From positions 1 through 31,188 of the IMG/VR virus record IMGVR_UViG_3300046535_000113: 31,188 bases of DNA. The stretch is one strand, 5' to 3'. The first letter of the stretch is position 1. Every line of letters begins with the position of its first letter. The position numbers and the translations under genes are program-made. The stretch comes from a virus. Shown piece by piece: positions 21,272 to 29,906 of the stretch. The notes under the pieces are model-generated. The model did not search any database. It was not told the DNA's origin and saw nothing but the letters and a program-made list of their open reading frames with translations.

Positions 21272-24200
21272 GTGGCGCACATACTCACGATTCCTGCTGC
21301 TTTATCGCCCGCTCCGACCGTCTCGCCAGCGGGTGAGCCGCCGCGTGATTACCAGAACATCCAGACCAGTCCGCGCCAGTTCGGCGCCCAGATCGGTCAG
21401 GGGGAGGAAGAATTAGGGGCCGGCTTTTCGGCTGCCGGCAAACTCTTTGGTCAGGTGGCGGCTGACCAAGCTTCCAACAATTACGAGACCGAGACGACAA
21501 AGCTGCTGTTTGGTGATCCCGATGCGGCTCCTGGCACGACTGAAAGTAAGGGGTTCTATGCTCTTCATGGGCAAGACGCGATGGACGCGATGCCCGCGGT
21601 ACGGGATAAGCTGTTGAATTTGCGGCAGCAAATGGGGTCATCGCTAACCACAGTCGATCAGCAGTTGATGTTTAACCAGCAGACCCGTTACCAGCAGTTC
21701 AGGCTACTAGGGGAAATCGGGCGGCATTACGACCAGCAGGCGCAATCGTGGGCGCAGACTGTCAACAAGAATTCCGTCGATAACGCGGTTCAGAGCATCA
21801 CAGCACGACCTGACGATGACGCTAATTTTAATGATCAGGTTGAGAAAGCTATCAATGCTGAGATGAAGATCCTGGAGAACTCGGGGCTTGGCGGCAGCGT
21901 TGAGGCTCGAGTTCACGCAATGAACGATGCTCGCGGTCGGGCAGATGCGGCAAGGGTGGAGGGATGGCTAGGCTCCAACAATCCGGCGGCGGCGAAAGCG
22001 TATCTGCAACAGAATCGTGATGCTATTGCCGGGCCGCTTTTCGATACGCTCTGGCGACGTGCGACGGCTGGCGACGACAAGGCGGAAACGGCGGCTATCC
22101 TTGACCGGATGTTTGGTGGGGCGATCGCTGGGACGGTGCCGCGTGGTAGCGGTGCGGCTCCGTTACCTCCAGAACAATATAAGCCGCTTATCAAAAAAGC
22201 GGCAGATCAATACGGCGTCCCCGAGGAATTGTTGACGCGTATGCTGTCGGCAGAAAACGGTTTCAAACCGACAGGTGTGTCATCTGCCGGTGCTCGCGGC
22301 ATCGCGCAATTCCTGCCGTCAACTGCGCGGGAATACGGCATCGACCCGGATGACCCAACGCAAGCAATCCCAGGTGCCGCGCATTACCTCGCTGACCTTA
22401 AGGCCAAAACGGGCACATGGAACGGCGCGGTGCGCGGCTATCTCGGCGGCGATCCGCACAAGGATGCCTCATACACACGCAATGGTGTACCGCAACTAAT
22501 CGATATCCTCGATCATGGCGGATCACCGACTGCGGCGGCTACTGGCGGTGGCGGAGAAATGGAGGTCTGGGGCGACAGCCTCGGCGTTGGCCTTCAAAGT
22601 CACCTAAAGACAGAGGGCCATGTTCACGGCGGAGACACGCCGCAAGCCATTTTTGACAACATCAAAGCGCAGCCGGCGGATTACTGGCAGGGCAAGACTA
22701 TCGTTCTTCCTTCCGGCACTAACGGCAATCAGATGCCGGCGGTCGAGGATACGATCAAGTACCTCAAGGACAACGGCGCCAACGTCATCGCGGTTGGCTA
22801 TGGCCCGAAATTTCCCGAGAAAAACGCAGAGCTTACGGCTATAGCCGGTCGTCAGAAGGTGCCTGTGATCGCAGCGGAGGGTGTAGGGGCAGCAGAAGGT
22901 GTCCATCCCGGCCCGCAGGGGTATGCGGCGATGGCGCAGAAAATCAGGGCGGCTGGAGTATCAAACCCGCAAGTCCAGCCGATCCCACCTGCTCAGCCAC
23001 AATCGCCGATGACGGCTCCTGTGCCAGGGATGCCGACGCGCGAGGAGATCATCCAGCGCATCCCGGAAGGATTGTCGCCCGAGCAATACAACCGCGTCTA
23101 TTCGGGGGCAATGCAGCGTTACAGCCGCCAGATGCAGGCGACCTCGGCCGATCGTGCGACGGCCCTTCAGCAGTACAAGGGCGGCCTCGCGATGCTGCAA
23201 GACGGTCGCGATTTTCAATATGACCCGAATACCTATCATCGGCTTTTCCCGACCGACCAAGCGAATGAGATGCTTGGCAACCTTCAGGATGCCCAGACGA
23301 TCGGGCAGCAGATCACGGCTGTTCGCAATATGTCTCTGTCGGATATCGTTTCGCAGCGCGTCGCGAACCAAACCGTTCTCTCGCATAGCACCGGGGTCGA
23401 TTACGAACAGCAGCGCAAGCGCGCCATTGCCTTTGATAGAGCGGCGGAAGTCCATATAAAGGCACTCGGGGAAGACCCTGCCGCCTACGTCACAACGAAC
23501 AATCCAGAAATCCTCTCGGCGCAGCAGGCGATCGGCACGCAATCGGCGCAGGATTCGGCTACCCTACGAGGGGCCGGTCAACCCGACGCAGTAGAAAGTT
23601 TTGCGGGCAAGCTGCTGGCCGAACAGGAGCGGCTAGGCATCCCGGCTGATGCGCGCCATGTGCTGACGAACAGACAGTCGCAAGCGACGATGCAGCAAAT
23701 TACGTCAAATCCGGAACAGGCTCCTGCGGCCCTACAGGAGATGCAGCAGCGGTGGGGGACTGCTTGGCCCGAGGTGTGGCGCGATTTGGTAACTGTCGGA
23801 AAAATGCCGGCGGCCTACCAGATGGTCGGCGCACTCGATAATCAAGGAGACGGCGCGTTACTGGCGCGAGCACTTGGTCACGCCAACAAGGAGGGGGTTA
23901 ATCGCGATCTTAGCGAGTTGATCGACAAGGGCGCTACCGGCGTTACAAAGCCATCGCAGGCTATCCGCACACGCATCGAAGGCAGCGAAGACATCCAGAA
24001 ATATGCCCGGTCGATGTTGGCCTCCGGTGCCTCGATCGCTCAGGTGAATGGCATCGTGTCATCGATCGATTTGCTCGCACAAGCAAAGGCTCTCTACCAC
24101 GGCGAGGATGCGGGCGCCGCAGCCGATCATGCAATCGAGAGTGCAATCGGGAAGTACGAGTTCATGCCGAACGGGGGAGCAAGGATTCCGCGCGCCAATG

Positions 24201-24496
24201 CGGATGCCATCACGGCAGCGGCGCGGGATTATGTTTCCTCTTTGACATTCAATGATGTTCAGCAGCCATCCTCTTATACTGCCGGTGCTCCTGTACCCGG
24301 TGCGGCGACAGGGCAGGACTGGTTTCGGGTGCTGCAAGCCTCGCCTAACTGGTTGACGGTCGGACAGGCAATTCGGCTGATGGATCAGCAGGGCCGCTTC
24401 GTCAAACGGGCTGACGGAAACTTTATCGAGGTGCCGTTCAACGCGGTTGCCCCAACAGCCGCGCCTCTGTCTCCGATTCCGACACCAGTATATTAA
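21272..24496 (+). CDS. Ejection protein with transglycosylase and SGNH domains
   Basis: 1074 residues from GTG 21272, directly after the previous TAA. Residues 1-290 are helical, Gln-rich core. At about 301-400 lies a goose-lysozyme/SLT-type lytic transglycosylase: YGVPEELLTRMLSAENGF (catalytic Glu about 328), SSAGARGIAQFLPSTAREYG and the later AAHYLADLKAK. After a Gly-rich linker, residues about 429-563 form an SGNH/GDSL hydrolase: WGDSLGVG (Ser about 436), PSGTNGN (Asn about 484), and EGVHPGPQGYAAMAQKI (His about 545). The usual Asp three residues before the His is Glu. Residues about 590-1074 are again helical, virion-core like. It probably enters the periplasm with the DNA, cuts glycan strands and removes ester-linked acyl groups. 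The pairing of these enzymes is unusual. Confidence 0.88.
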   Translation: MAHILTIPAALSPAPTVSPAGEPPRDYQNIQTSPRQFGAQIGQGEEELGAGFSAAGKLFGQVAADQASNNYETETTKLLFGDPDAAPGTTESKGFYALHGQDAMDAMPAVRDKLLNLRQQMGSSLTTVDQQLMFNQQTRYQQFRLLGEIGRHYDQQAQSWAQTVNKNSVDNAVQSITARPDDDANFNDQVEKAINAEMKILENSGLGGSVEARVHAMNDARGRADAARVEGWLGSNNPAAAKAYLQQNRDAIAGPLFDTLWRRATAGDDKAETAAILDRMFGGAIAGTVPRGSGAAPLPPEQYKPLIKKAADQYGVPEELLTRMLSAENGFKPTGVSSAGARGIAQFLPSTAREYGIDPDDPTQAIPGAAHYLADLKAKTGTWNGAVRGYLGGDPHKDASYTRNGVPQLIDILDHGGSPTAAATGGGGEMEVWGDSLGVGLQSHLKTEGHVHGGDTPQAIFDNIKAQPADYWQGKTIVLPSGTNGNQMPAVEDTIKYLKDNGANVIAVGYGPKFPEKNAELTAIAGRQKVPVIAAEGVGAAEGVHPGPQGYAAMAQKIRAAGVSNPQVQPIPPAQPQSPMTAPVPGMPTREEIIQRIPEGLSPEQYNRVYSGAMQRYSRQMQATSADRATALQQYKGGLAMLQDGRDFQYDPNTYHRLFPTDQANEMLGNLQDAQTIGQQITAVRNMSLSDIVSQRVANQTVLSHSTGVDYEQQRKRAIAFDRAAEVHIKALGEDPAAYVTTNNPEILSAQQAIGTQSAQDSATLRGAGQPDAVESFAGKLLAEQERLGIPADARHVLTNRQSQATMQQITSNPEQAPAALQEMQQRWGTAWPEVWRDLVTVGKMPAAYQMVGALDNQGDGALLARALGHANKEGVNRDLSELIDKGATGVTKPSQAIRTRIEGSEDIQKYARSMLASGASIAQVNGIVSSIDLLAQAKALYHGEDAGAAADHAIESAIGKYEFMPNGGARIPRANADAITAAARDYVSSLTFNDVQQPSSYTAGAPVPGAATGQDWFRVLQASPNWLTVGQAIRLMDQQGRFVKRADGNFIEVPFNAVAPTAAPLSPIPTPVY

Positions 24497-27168
24497 TGGC
24501 CTTCGACATTATCCCTGACGGGGCGCCTGTTGAAGAACCTCAACAGTCGGCAGATATTGCCTATGCTGGCATTCCGGCTACGGCGGCGCAAGCCTTGGGT
24601 GCAGAGGCGCTATCGACAACGCGTTCCCTCCAGCGCGTCACTACGCAAGGGTCATACGAGGGGGCTGATTGGTTTTCGCGCGCTCTCTACGCGGTAGGCG
24701 CTTATGGTGGCGCACGCCCCGAAGATCCGCTAGCAGCATCGCTTGAACCGCCGCCTCCGCCGCCAGCCAGTATCCCGACCCCGATGGCGGCACCGGAGGA
24801 ATACAACAAGCGATACGCGCCTATCGGTAACGACGGCAAGCCGGTCTCGCTCGGCGATAAGCCAATGCCTGACGCTATCGCCAAGCTGATCGGTGAGGCT
24901 AAGCGTGAGGAAATTGAGCGCAATAACATCCTCTCCCGCTATCAGGACGCTCATAGCTGGCCGGTTAATTTTGCAACCAGCGGGATTGGGTTCATGCTCG
25001 ATCCCTTGCGCGCTGCGACGGCCTTCATACCCGGCATTGGCGAAGAAGCGCTGCTGGCACGGTTCGGCTCCGGCATTCTCGCGAGAGGGGCCGCACGTAC
25101 CATTGCGGGGGGCGCTACCGGCGCGCTTGCGATGGCTCCGGTTGCGGCGCTCGAATACGGTCTGGGACAGGAAGAAGCATCCGATTACGGCCTGCGGCAG
25201 GCGTTGCGCGATGTGGCGTTTGGCGCCGCCGGCAATGCCATCATTCATGCGGGCATCACGGGCCCGGTCGGCGACATCCTTCGCTATCGCCGTGGTGAGG
25301 TGCAGCCGGGCGCCTTGAATGTTCCGGCGCCCGAAGCGGTGCCGACCGCTTCCGAGATTGTGCATGCCGATGCGCAGACACAGCACGCGGCGATGAGCGC
25401 CGCGGTCGCGGAACTGGCCGAGGGCAGGCCGGTTGATGTAACGCCGATCTTCCCGCCGCCGCTACGCACGCCGGAACCGGTCGAGGGGCTTCAGTTCCTC
25501 GAACCCGTCATCCCCGGCGCAAGGCGCGCGACGATTGCGGAGCGGGAAGCGGCGGGTGCTGTGCATCCTTCCGCACGGGTCGGGATTCAGGAAAACTCGG
25601 CCGGTGGATTTGATGTAGAGACGCCGCTTGAGGGAATTATGCATGCGGAAACGCGGGAGCAGGCTGAGCAGATTGCCGGACGCTACCGGCGGCTCGATCC
25701 TCAAGCGGCGGAAGCATATGAACAAATCACCGGTCGGAATTATGCGGAGGATTGGCGTAATAACGCTGTAGATGCTGCTGCGGCAGCCAGGGCCGCAGAA
25801 GTGCCGATGGGTCGGCAGCGCACCACCATCGTCATCAATGGCGAGCGAACGGTTATTGAAGGGCCGACCAGAACGCCGGCTGATCTCGCTGCCTCGCAGC
25901 AACAGCGCTACCGCGACGGATTTGCGCCCGGTGTGCCAGATAGCGAACTGCGGCAGACGGCGGCTGAGATTTACGATGCGAAGCTACAGCGGTTAGCTAC
26001 CCTTGAGATCGAAAACCAGATGCCGGAGGGCGGAGGCACCTTCTTTCAGCGCAAGGCTGAAGAAGAGATGCAAGCCGCCGCAGCTCCGCCAGCACCAGCA
26101 CGACCAGAACCTGTAGAGATGAAGGTTCCTCGCGAACCGACGCGGATAACCGAATTTCTACGCAAGTCAGGTGGCGTGCAGGATCAGGGTGGCGAGATCA
26201 GCCACGTCATCGGCGGCAAGCGCTTTCGTCCGGGTCTGATTAATGGGCGCGGAATGACGCTCGATGATGCCGCGCTGCGGGCATGGGAAGAGGGCTACTT
26301 CCCGGAAATGACCGAACGTCCGACGATCAATGACCTGCTGCAAGCCGTGCAGGATGAAGCGCAGGGAATAAGGCGCTATTCGGCCAAGGATGAGGCCGCA
26401 GTTACCGCTTACCAAGGGGCGTTGGCGCACAATGCCGAAGTGGATAGGCTATCAAACGAGACCGGGATTGAGACCGCCGGGAAGACGCGCTCTCAATTTT
26501 TTGACGCAGTGCGGGATCATCTATCTGTAGAAGAGGCAGCGCGCCGTGCCGAGACCCTTGCGACCGCGCATGAAATAAGCCTTGCTGCTGCGGAGCGCCG
26601 GGCCGCAGAATGGGCGGCTAGTCGTGGTGATGCGTGGGAAGCCGATTACGATGTCGGCAGGCCACGAACACTGGAAGAGTTGGAAGATGCCTATCGACAG
26701 GAAGAAGCTGCTCGATGGCCGAGAGCGGGCGCGGGCGGCGCTGGCGCACCCGGATCTGCCACAGGCGCTCCGCGACCAGTTCAAGCTGGCGCTGGACCAG
26801 GCGAACGCGGCATTGGGACTGGACGACTCGCTGAGCCAGCCACAGAACTTACCGACCAAGGTGAACAATTAATCTTCCCCGGTGCCGAACGATCGGCGCG
26901 GCAGGCGGCGCAGGCACGCGAAACGACTGGTCGCGGGATGATGCGCGGGGCTACTCCGCAGGAGGAGGCGGGCGGCCTTTTTGCGCTTCCTAAAGAGGCT
27001 CAGGAAGAATTGTTCGCCGCGCAGCAGCGTCTCTCGGAAATCGAGAGTGGATTAAGCGCCGAAGAACGCGAGCAAATCGCTGTAGCGCAAGCGGCTCTGC
27101 CGGAAGCTGAAGCCAAGGCGCAGGCTATTGCCGAAGCGGCGCTCTGCCTTAAAGACACGGGGCTCTGA
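24496..27168 (+). CDS. Large internal virion (ejection) protein
   Basis: 890 residues, starting on the last base of the preceding stop. An N-terminal region with a PPPPPP linker (about 85-90) leads to a Gly/Ala-rich, membrane-compatible block (about 170-255; FIPGIGEEALLARFGSGILA, AGGATGALAMAPVAALEYGL, FGAAGNAIIHAGI), the kind seen in podoviral ejection proteins that bridge the envelope. The middle is helical and charged. Residues about 735-785 are a Gly/Ala/Pro linker that coincides with an out-of-frame ORF, followed by TDQGEQLIFPGAERSARQAA and GGLFALPKEAQEELF, a motif pair I associate with phage internal proteins. No enzyme site is recognised. It sits between the transglycosylase protein and the second large core protein with overlapping starts and stops. 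Confidence 0.8.
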   Translation: MAFDIIPDGAPVEEPQQSADIAYAGIPATAAQALGAEALSTTRSLQRVTTQGSYEGADWFSRALYAVGAYGGARPEDPLAASLEPPPPPPASIPTPMAAPEEYNKRYAPIGNDGKPVSLGDKPMPDAIAKLIGEAKREEIERNNILSRYQDAHSWPVNFATSGIGFMLDPLRAATAFIPGIGEEALLARFGSGILARGAARTIAGGATGALAMAPVAALEYGLGQEEASDYGLRQALRDVAFGAAGNAIIHAGITGPVGDILRYRRGEVQPGALNVPAPEAVPTASEIVHADAQTQHAAMSAAVAELAEGRPVDVTPIFPPPLRTPEPVEGLQFLEPVIPGARRATIAEREAAGAVHPSARVGIQENSAGGFDVETPLEGIMHAETREQAEQIAGRYRRLDPQAAEAYEQITGRNYAEDWRNNAVDAAAAARAAEVPMGRQRTTIVINGERTVIEGPTRTPADLAASQQQRYRDGFAPGVPDSELRQTAAEIYDAKLQRLATLEIENQMPEGGGTFFQRKAEEEMQAAAAPPAPARPEPVEMKVPREPTRITEFLRKSGGVQDQGGEISHVIGGKRFRPGLINGRGMTLDDAALRAWEEGYFPEMTERPTINDLLQAVQDEAQGIRRYSAKDEAAVTAYQGALAHNAEVDRLSNETGIETAGKTRSQFFDAVRDHLSVEEAARRAETLATAHEISLAAAERRAAEWAASRGDAWEADYDVGRPRTLEELEDAYRQEEAARWPRAGAGGAGAPGSATGAPRPVQAGAGPGERGIGTGRLAEPATELTDQGEQLIFPGAERSARQAAQARETTGRGMMRGATPQEEAGGLFALPKEAQEELFAAQQRLSEIESGLSAEEREQIAVAQAALPEAEAKAQAIAEAALCLKDTGL
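26687..26872 (+). CDS. Candidate nested out-of-frame gene
   Basis: In the +1 frame within the large internal protein gene, ATG 26687 has GGAAGAG about 7 bases upstream and opens a 61-codon frame ending TAA. The product is a compact, highly charged, helical protein: MPIDRKKLLDGRERARAALA, HPDLPQALRDQFKLALDQAN and AALGLDDSLSQ. By hand count about four in five of its codons end in G or C, whereas the host-gene frame over the same bases has fewer than half and encodes only a Gly/Ala/Pro linker. This favours genuine dual coding. The function is unknown; no membrane segment, so not a spanin-type nested gene. Confidence 0.5.
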   Translation: MPIDRKKLLDGRERARAALAHPDLPQALRDQFKLALDQANAALGLDDSLSQPQNLPTKVNN

Positions 27169-29906
27169 TGGCAAGATCAACGGAAGCGTGCATAGCGCGC
27201 GTCGCCGCTAAAGGCTCGATAGGACAGGCGGAAGCGGCGCAAATCCTGGAAGATGTCGCCTTCCGAGCTGAGAAGATGCGGGCAAGCGGCATTGAAGATC
27301 CGATTGTGGCTGCGGCCGGCGCTGCTGCGATGGGGATCAAGGAGAAAGCACGCCGGGATTTGCTCGACGCCATCCGCAACGCCGACGCGCGATCGGCGAT
27401 GATCGCTCGTGCTGAAGGCGAGGCGGGTGGCAACATTGCTCCTCAACAGACACTTGCCGGTCGGCTTATTCCTGGGATGAAGGCGCTCGGCATCGCGGAC
27501 GGCATTCGCTCGATGATGTACTGGGTGCCTGGTGCGGCGCGCAAGGACAGCGCTGAAACGATGTGGCAAACGCAGGCGCGGAATGCGGTCTCGGTTGTCG
27601 GCAATAGGTTGCGTCGTGACGGTGTTGAGAAAGCCGCTCTCGCAATGCGTGGGACGCCGCTGGAAGGCGAAGTCGCCGAGGCGATGTGGCGCAACAACGG
27701 CGGCGACCCAAATAGCACGGTAACGATTTCGTCGACCGCACAGAAGATTGCCGATGCGTATTCGCCTGCGCTCGATCTGATCCGGCGACGGCAGAACGCG
27801 GAAGGCGCGCGCATCGGAACGGCCATCGATTACGTGACGCACACGAATTGGGACCCGCGCCAATTGCGTCTCGCTGCGGGATACGGAGCCGATCCCGAAG
27901 CGGCGTTTCAGGCGTGGCGAGCGCGTGAAGAACCTCGGATGGCCGAAAAGACGTTCGATGAGATCACGCCGCGCGAGGGTGAAAGCGAAGCCGATGCCAA
28001 GACACGGTTCCTACATTCGGTTTTCTACGCCACGGCTTCCGGCGTTCATTTGAGACAGCCGGGGATGGCCGGGATGGCGGCTGATGACGGCGGCTTTATC
28101 CCTCCGGCGTTTGAAGGGACGCACAATGTCGGGCGATCCGTCTCGCAGCCGCGGGTGATTTTCTGGAACAACGCAGGGGATTGGCTCGCCCATATGCGCG
28201 AGTTCGGTGGCGGCGACGGACTTTACGCGCAGGTGTCTCGCACTTTGCAAACCGGCGCACGGAAGACGGCGCTGCTGCACTATTTCGGGACGAACCCGGA
28301 AGCCAACCTCAATATGGTGATCCGCAAGATTCAGGAGAAATACCGGGAAGACCTAGACGGATTGGCGCGCTTCAATGCGCAGACGGACAGCTTGCGCAAC
28401 GCGATGGGGCGGCTTACGGGTTCATTGAACATCCCGTCAAATGCCGATCACGCTGCGGCTTTCGAGACGCTGATGAGCCTTGAAGCGATGTCGCATTTAG
28501 GCGGGGTGTCGATAACTCACCTTTCGGCTGCGCCGGGCACATTCGGGTCGGAAATGGCGCATCACGGCGTCGGGCGCTGGGAAACAATCCGCAATATCGC
28601 AAGCTCTATCGTTACCGGACGCGGTGGCCAGATCGAGCAGGACGCACTAGCCGATGCCGGTGCTTATGTGCATGGCTATGCCAACGCCCAAGCGCGATCG
28701 GCTGGTGCATTTGATCACGGAATTCCAGGTTTCGCGTCCTGGTCTGCCGGACACTTCATGCGGCTAACCGGCTTGCCGCAGGTGCTCGATAAAATTCAGG
28801 CGAAGGGCGTCAAGGGTGTTCTGATGGATCGCCTTGGACGCGCGGCGAACGGCACATTTGACCAGATCGAACTGCACCAGCGCACGGTGCTTGGCAGCTA
28901 CGGCATCGGCCCGGCGGAATGGGATCTGATCCGCAACGCAGCAGATCCCGCGATGGTTGAGGGGCGGCGGTGGGTAACGCCGCATGACGGCATTGCTGCC
29001 GATCCGGCTGCTACCGAGACCCTGTTGCGGCGGCAGGGTGTTATCTCTCCCGAGACTACGCCCGAGCAGGTCGGCGCAGCGGTCCAGCGCAAGCAATGGG
29101 ATATGGCTGACCGGCTGGGAATGTATCTCGACGACGCGGCTGATCACGGTGCGGTGCAGTCTGGTATCCGCGAGCGCGCAATGGTTCTCGGAAATCTCCG
29201 GCCGGGCGACAAGTCCTACATGCTCTGGCGGGCGCTGGCGCAGTTCAAGATGTGGCCGTTGGCGGCGGCCAATCAGATCCTCGGGCGCGAGATCGCCATG
29301 TCGTTGTCTGGCAAGGAGATGTGGTCGAACATCGGCGCACTGCTTGCTCTTGGCACCGCCGGGGGCGCACTCCGTATGGCGATCAATGATGCCGTCACCG
29401 GCAATACCCAGCGTGATTATCGCAATCCGGTCACGCTATTGGCGGCATTGGCGCAGGGCGGCGGCCTCGGCATCTACGGTGATTTTCTGTTCGGCGAAAC
29501 TAGCCGGCTTGGCGCAGGCGGCATCGCTACGATGGTCGGGCCGATCGGGAGCGATTTCGACCGGGCGATGCGGATGTTCTCCGACTTCAAGCTGGAATTG
29601 AAGGATCACCCAGACAAAGCGTTATCACACCTCTGGCCCGATCTGGCTCGTTTTGCATCCTCGCATGTCCCGTTTGCGAACCTGATTTATCTCAAGGGCG
29701 CGCTCGACTACCTATTGTGGTATCACTTGTACGAGGCGGCATCGCCGGGATGGTGGGAACGGACAAATCGCCGAATCTCTCGTGAGACAGGACGCACAAT
29801 GCTGGGATACGAACCGGGTGGAGGAGTGCCGTGGGGAGTGCCTGGGCTTTACGTCGGCGCCGGCTCCTCGGCGCATGGCCTTCTAGCAGGCGCGACGGTG
29901 CATTGA
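27168..29906 (+). CDS. Very large internal virion core/ejection protein
   Basis: 912 residues from ATG 27168, overlapping the previous stop by one base. It begins with a helical RSTEACIARVAAKGSIGQAE block, and the mid-region includes IGTAIDYVTHTNWDPRQLRL and MSLEAMSHLGGVSITHLSAA. A likely membrane-active segment lies at about 690-800 (KMWPLAAANQILGREIAMSL, SNIGALLALGTAGGALRMAI, NPVTLLAALAQGGGLGIYGD). The C-terminus carries ALDYLLWYHLYEAASPGWWE, then RRISRETGRTM (about 843-875), a signature I know from large internal proteins of many podovirus-like phages. It is the expected counterpart of the T7 gp16 position and likely forms the translocation conduit. No catalytic motif is evident. Confidence 0.85.
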   Translation: MARSTEACIARVAAKGSIGQAEAAQILEDVAFRAEKMRASGIEDPIVAAAGAAAMGIKEKARRDLLDAIRNADARSAMIARAEGEAGGNIAPQQTLAGRLIPGMKALGIADGIRSMMYWVPGAARKDSAETMWQTQARNAVSVVGNRLRRDGVEKAALAMRGTPLEGEVAEAMWRNNGGDPNSTVTISSTAQKIADAYSPALDLIRRRQNAEGARIGTAIDYVTHTNWDPRQLRLAAGYGADPEAAFQAWRAREEPRMAEKTFDEITPREGESEADAKTRFLHSVFYATASGVHLRQPGMAGMAADDGGFIPPAFEGTHNVGRSVSQPRVIFWNNAGDWLAHMREFGGGDGLYAQVSRTLQTGARKTALLHYFGTNPEANLNMVIRKIQEKYREDLDGLARFNAQTDSLRNAMGRLTGSLNIPSNADHAAAFETLMSLEAMSHLGGVSITHLSAAPGTFGSEMAHHGVGRWETIRNIASSIVTGRGGQIEQDALADAGAYVHGYANAQARSAGAFDHGIPGFASWSAGHFMRLTGLPQVLDKIQAKGVKGVLMDRLGRAANGTFDQIELHQRTVLGSYGIGPAEWDLIRNAADPAMVEGRRWVTPHDGIAADPAATETLLRRQGVISPETTPEQVGAAVQRKQWDMADRLGMYLDDAADHGAVQSGIRERAMVLGNLRPGDKSYMLWRALAQFKMWPLAAANQILGREIAMSLSGKEMWSNIGALLALGTAGGALRMAINDAVTGNTQRDYRNPVTLLAALAQGGGLGIYGDFLFGETSRLGAGGIATMVGPIGSDFDRAMRMFSDFKLELKDHPDKALSHLWPDLARFASSHVPFANLIYLKGALDYLLWYHLYEAASPGWWERTNRRISRETGRTMLGYEPGGGVPWGVPGLYVGAGSSAHGLLAGATVH

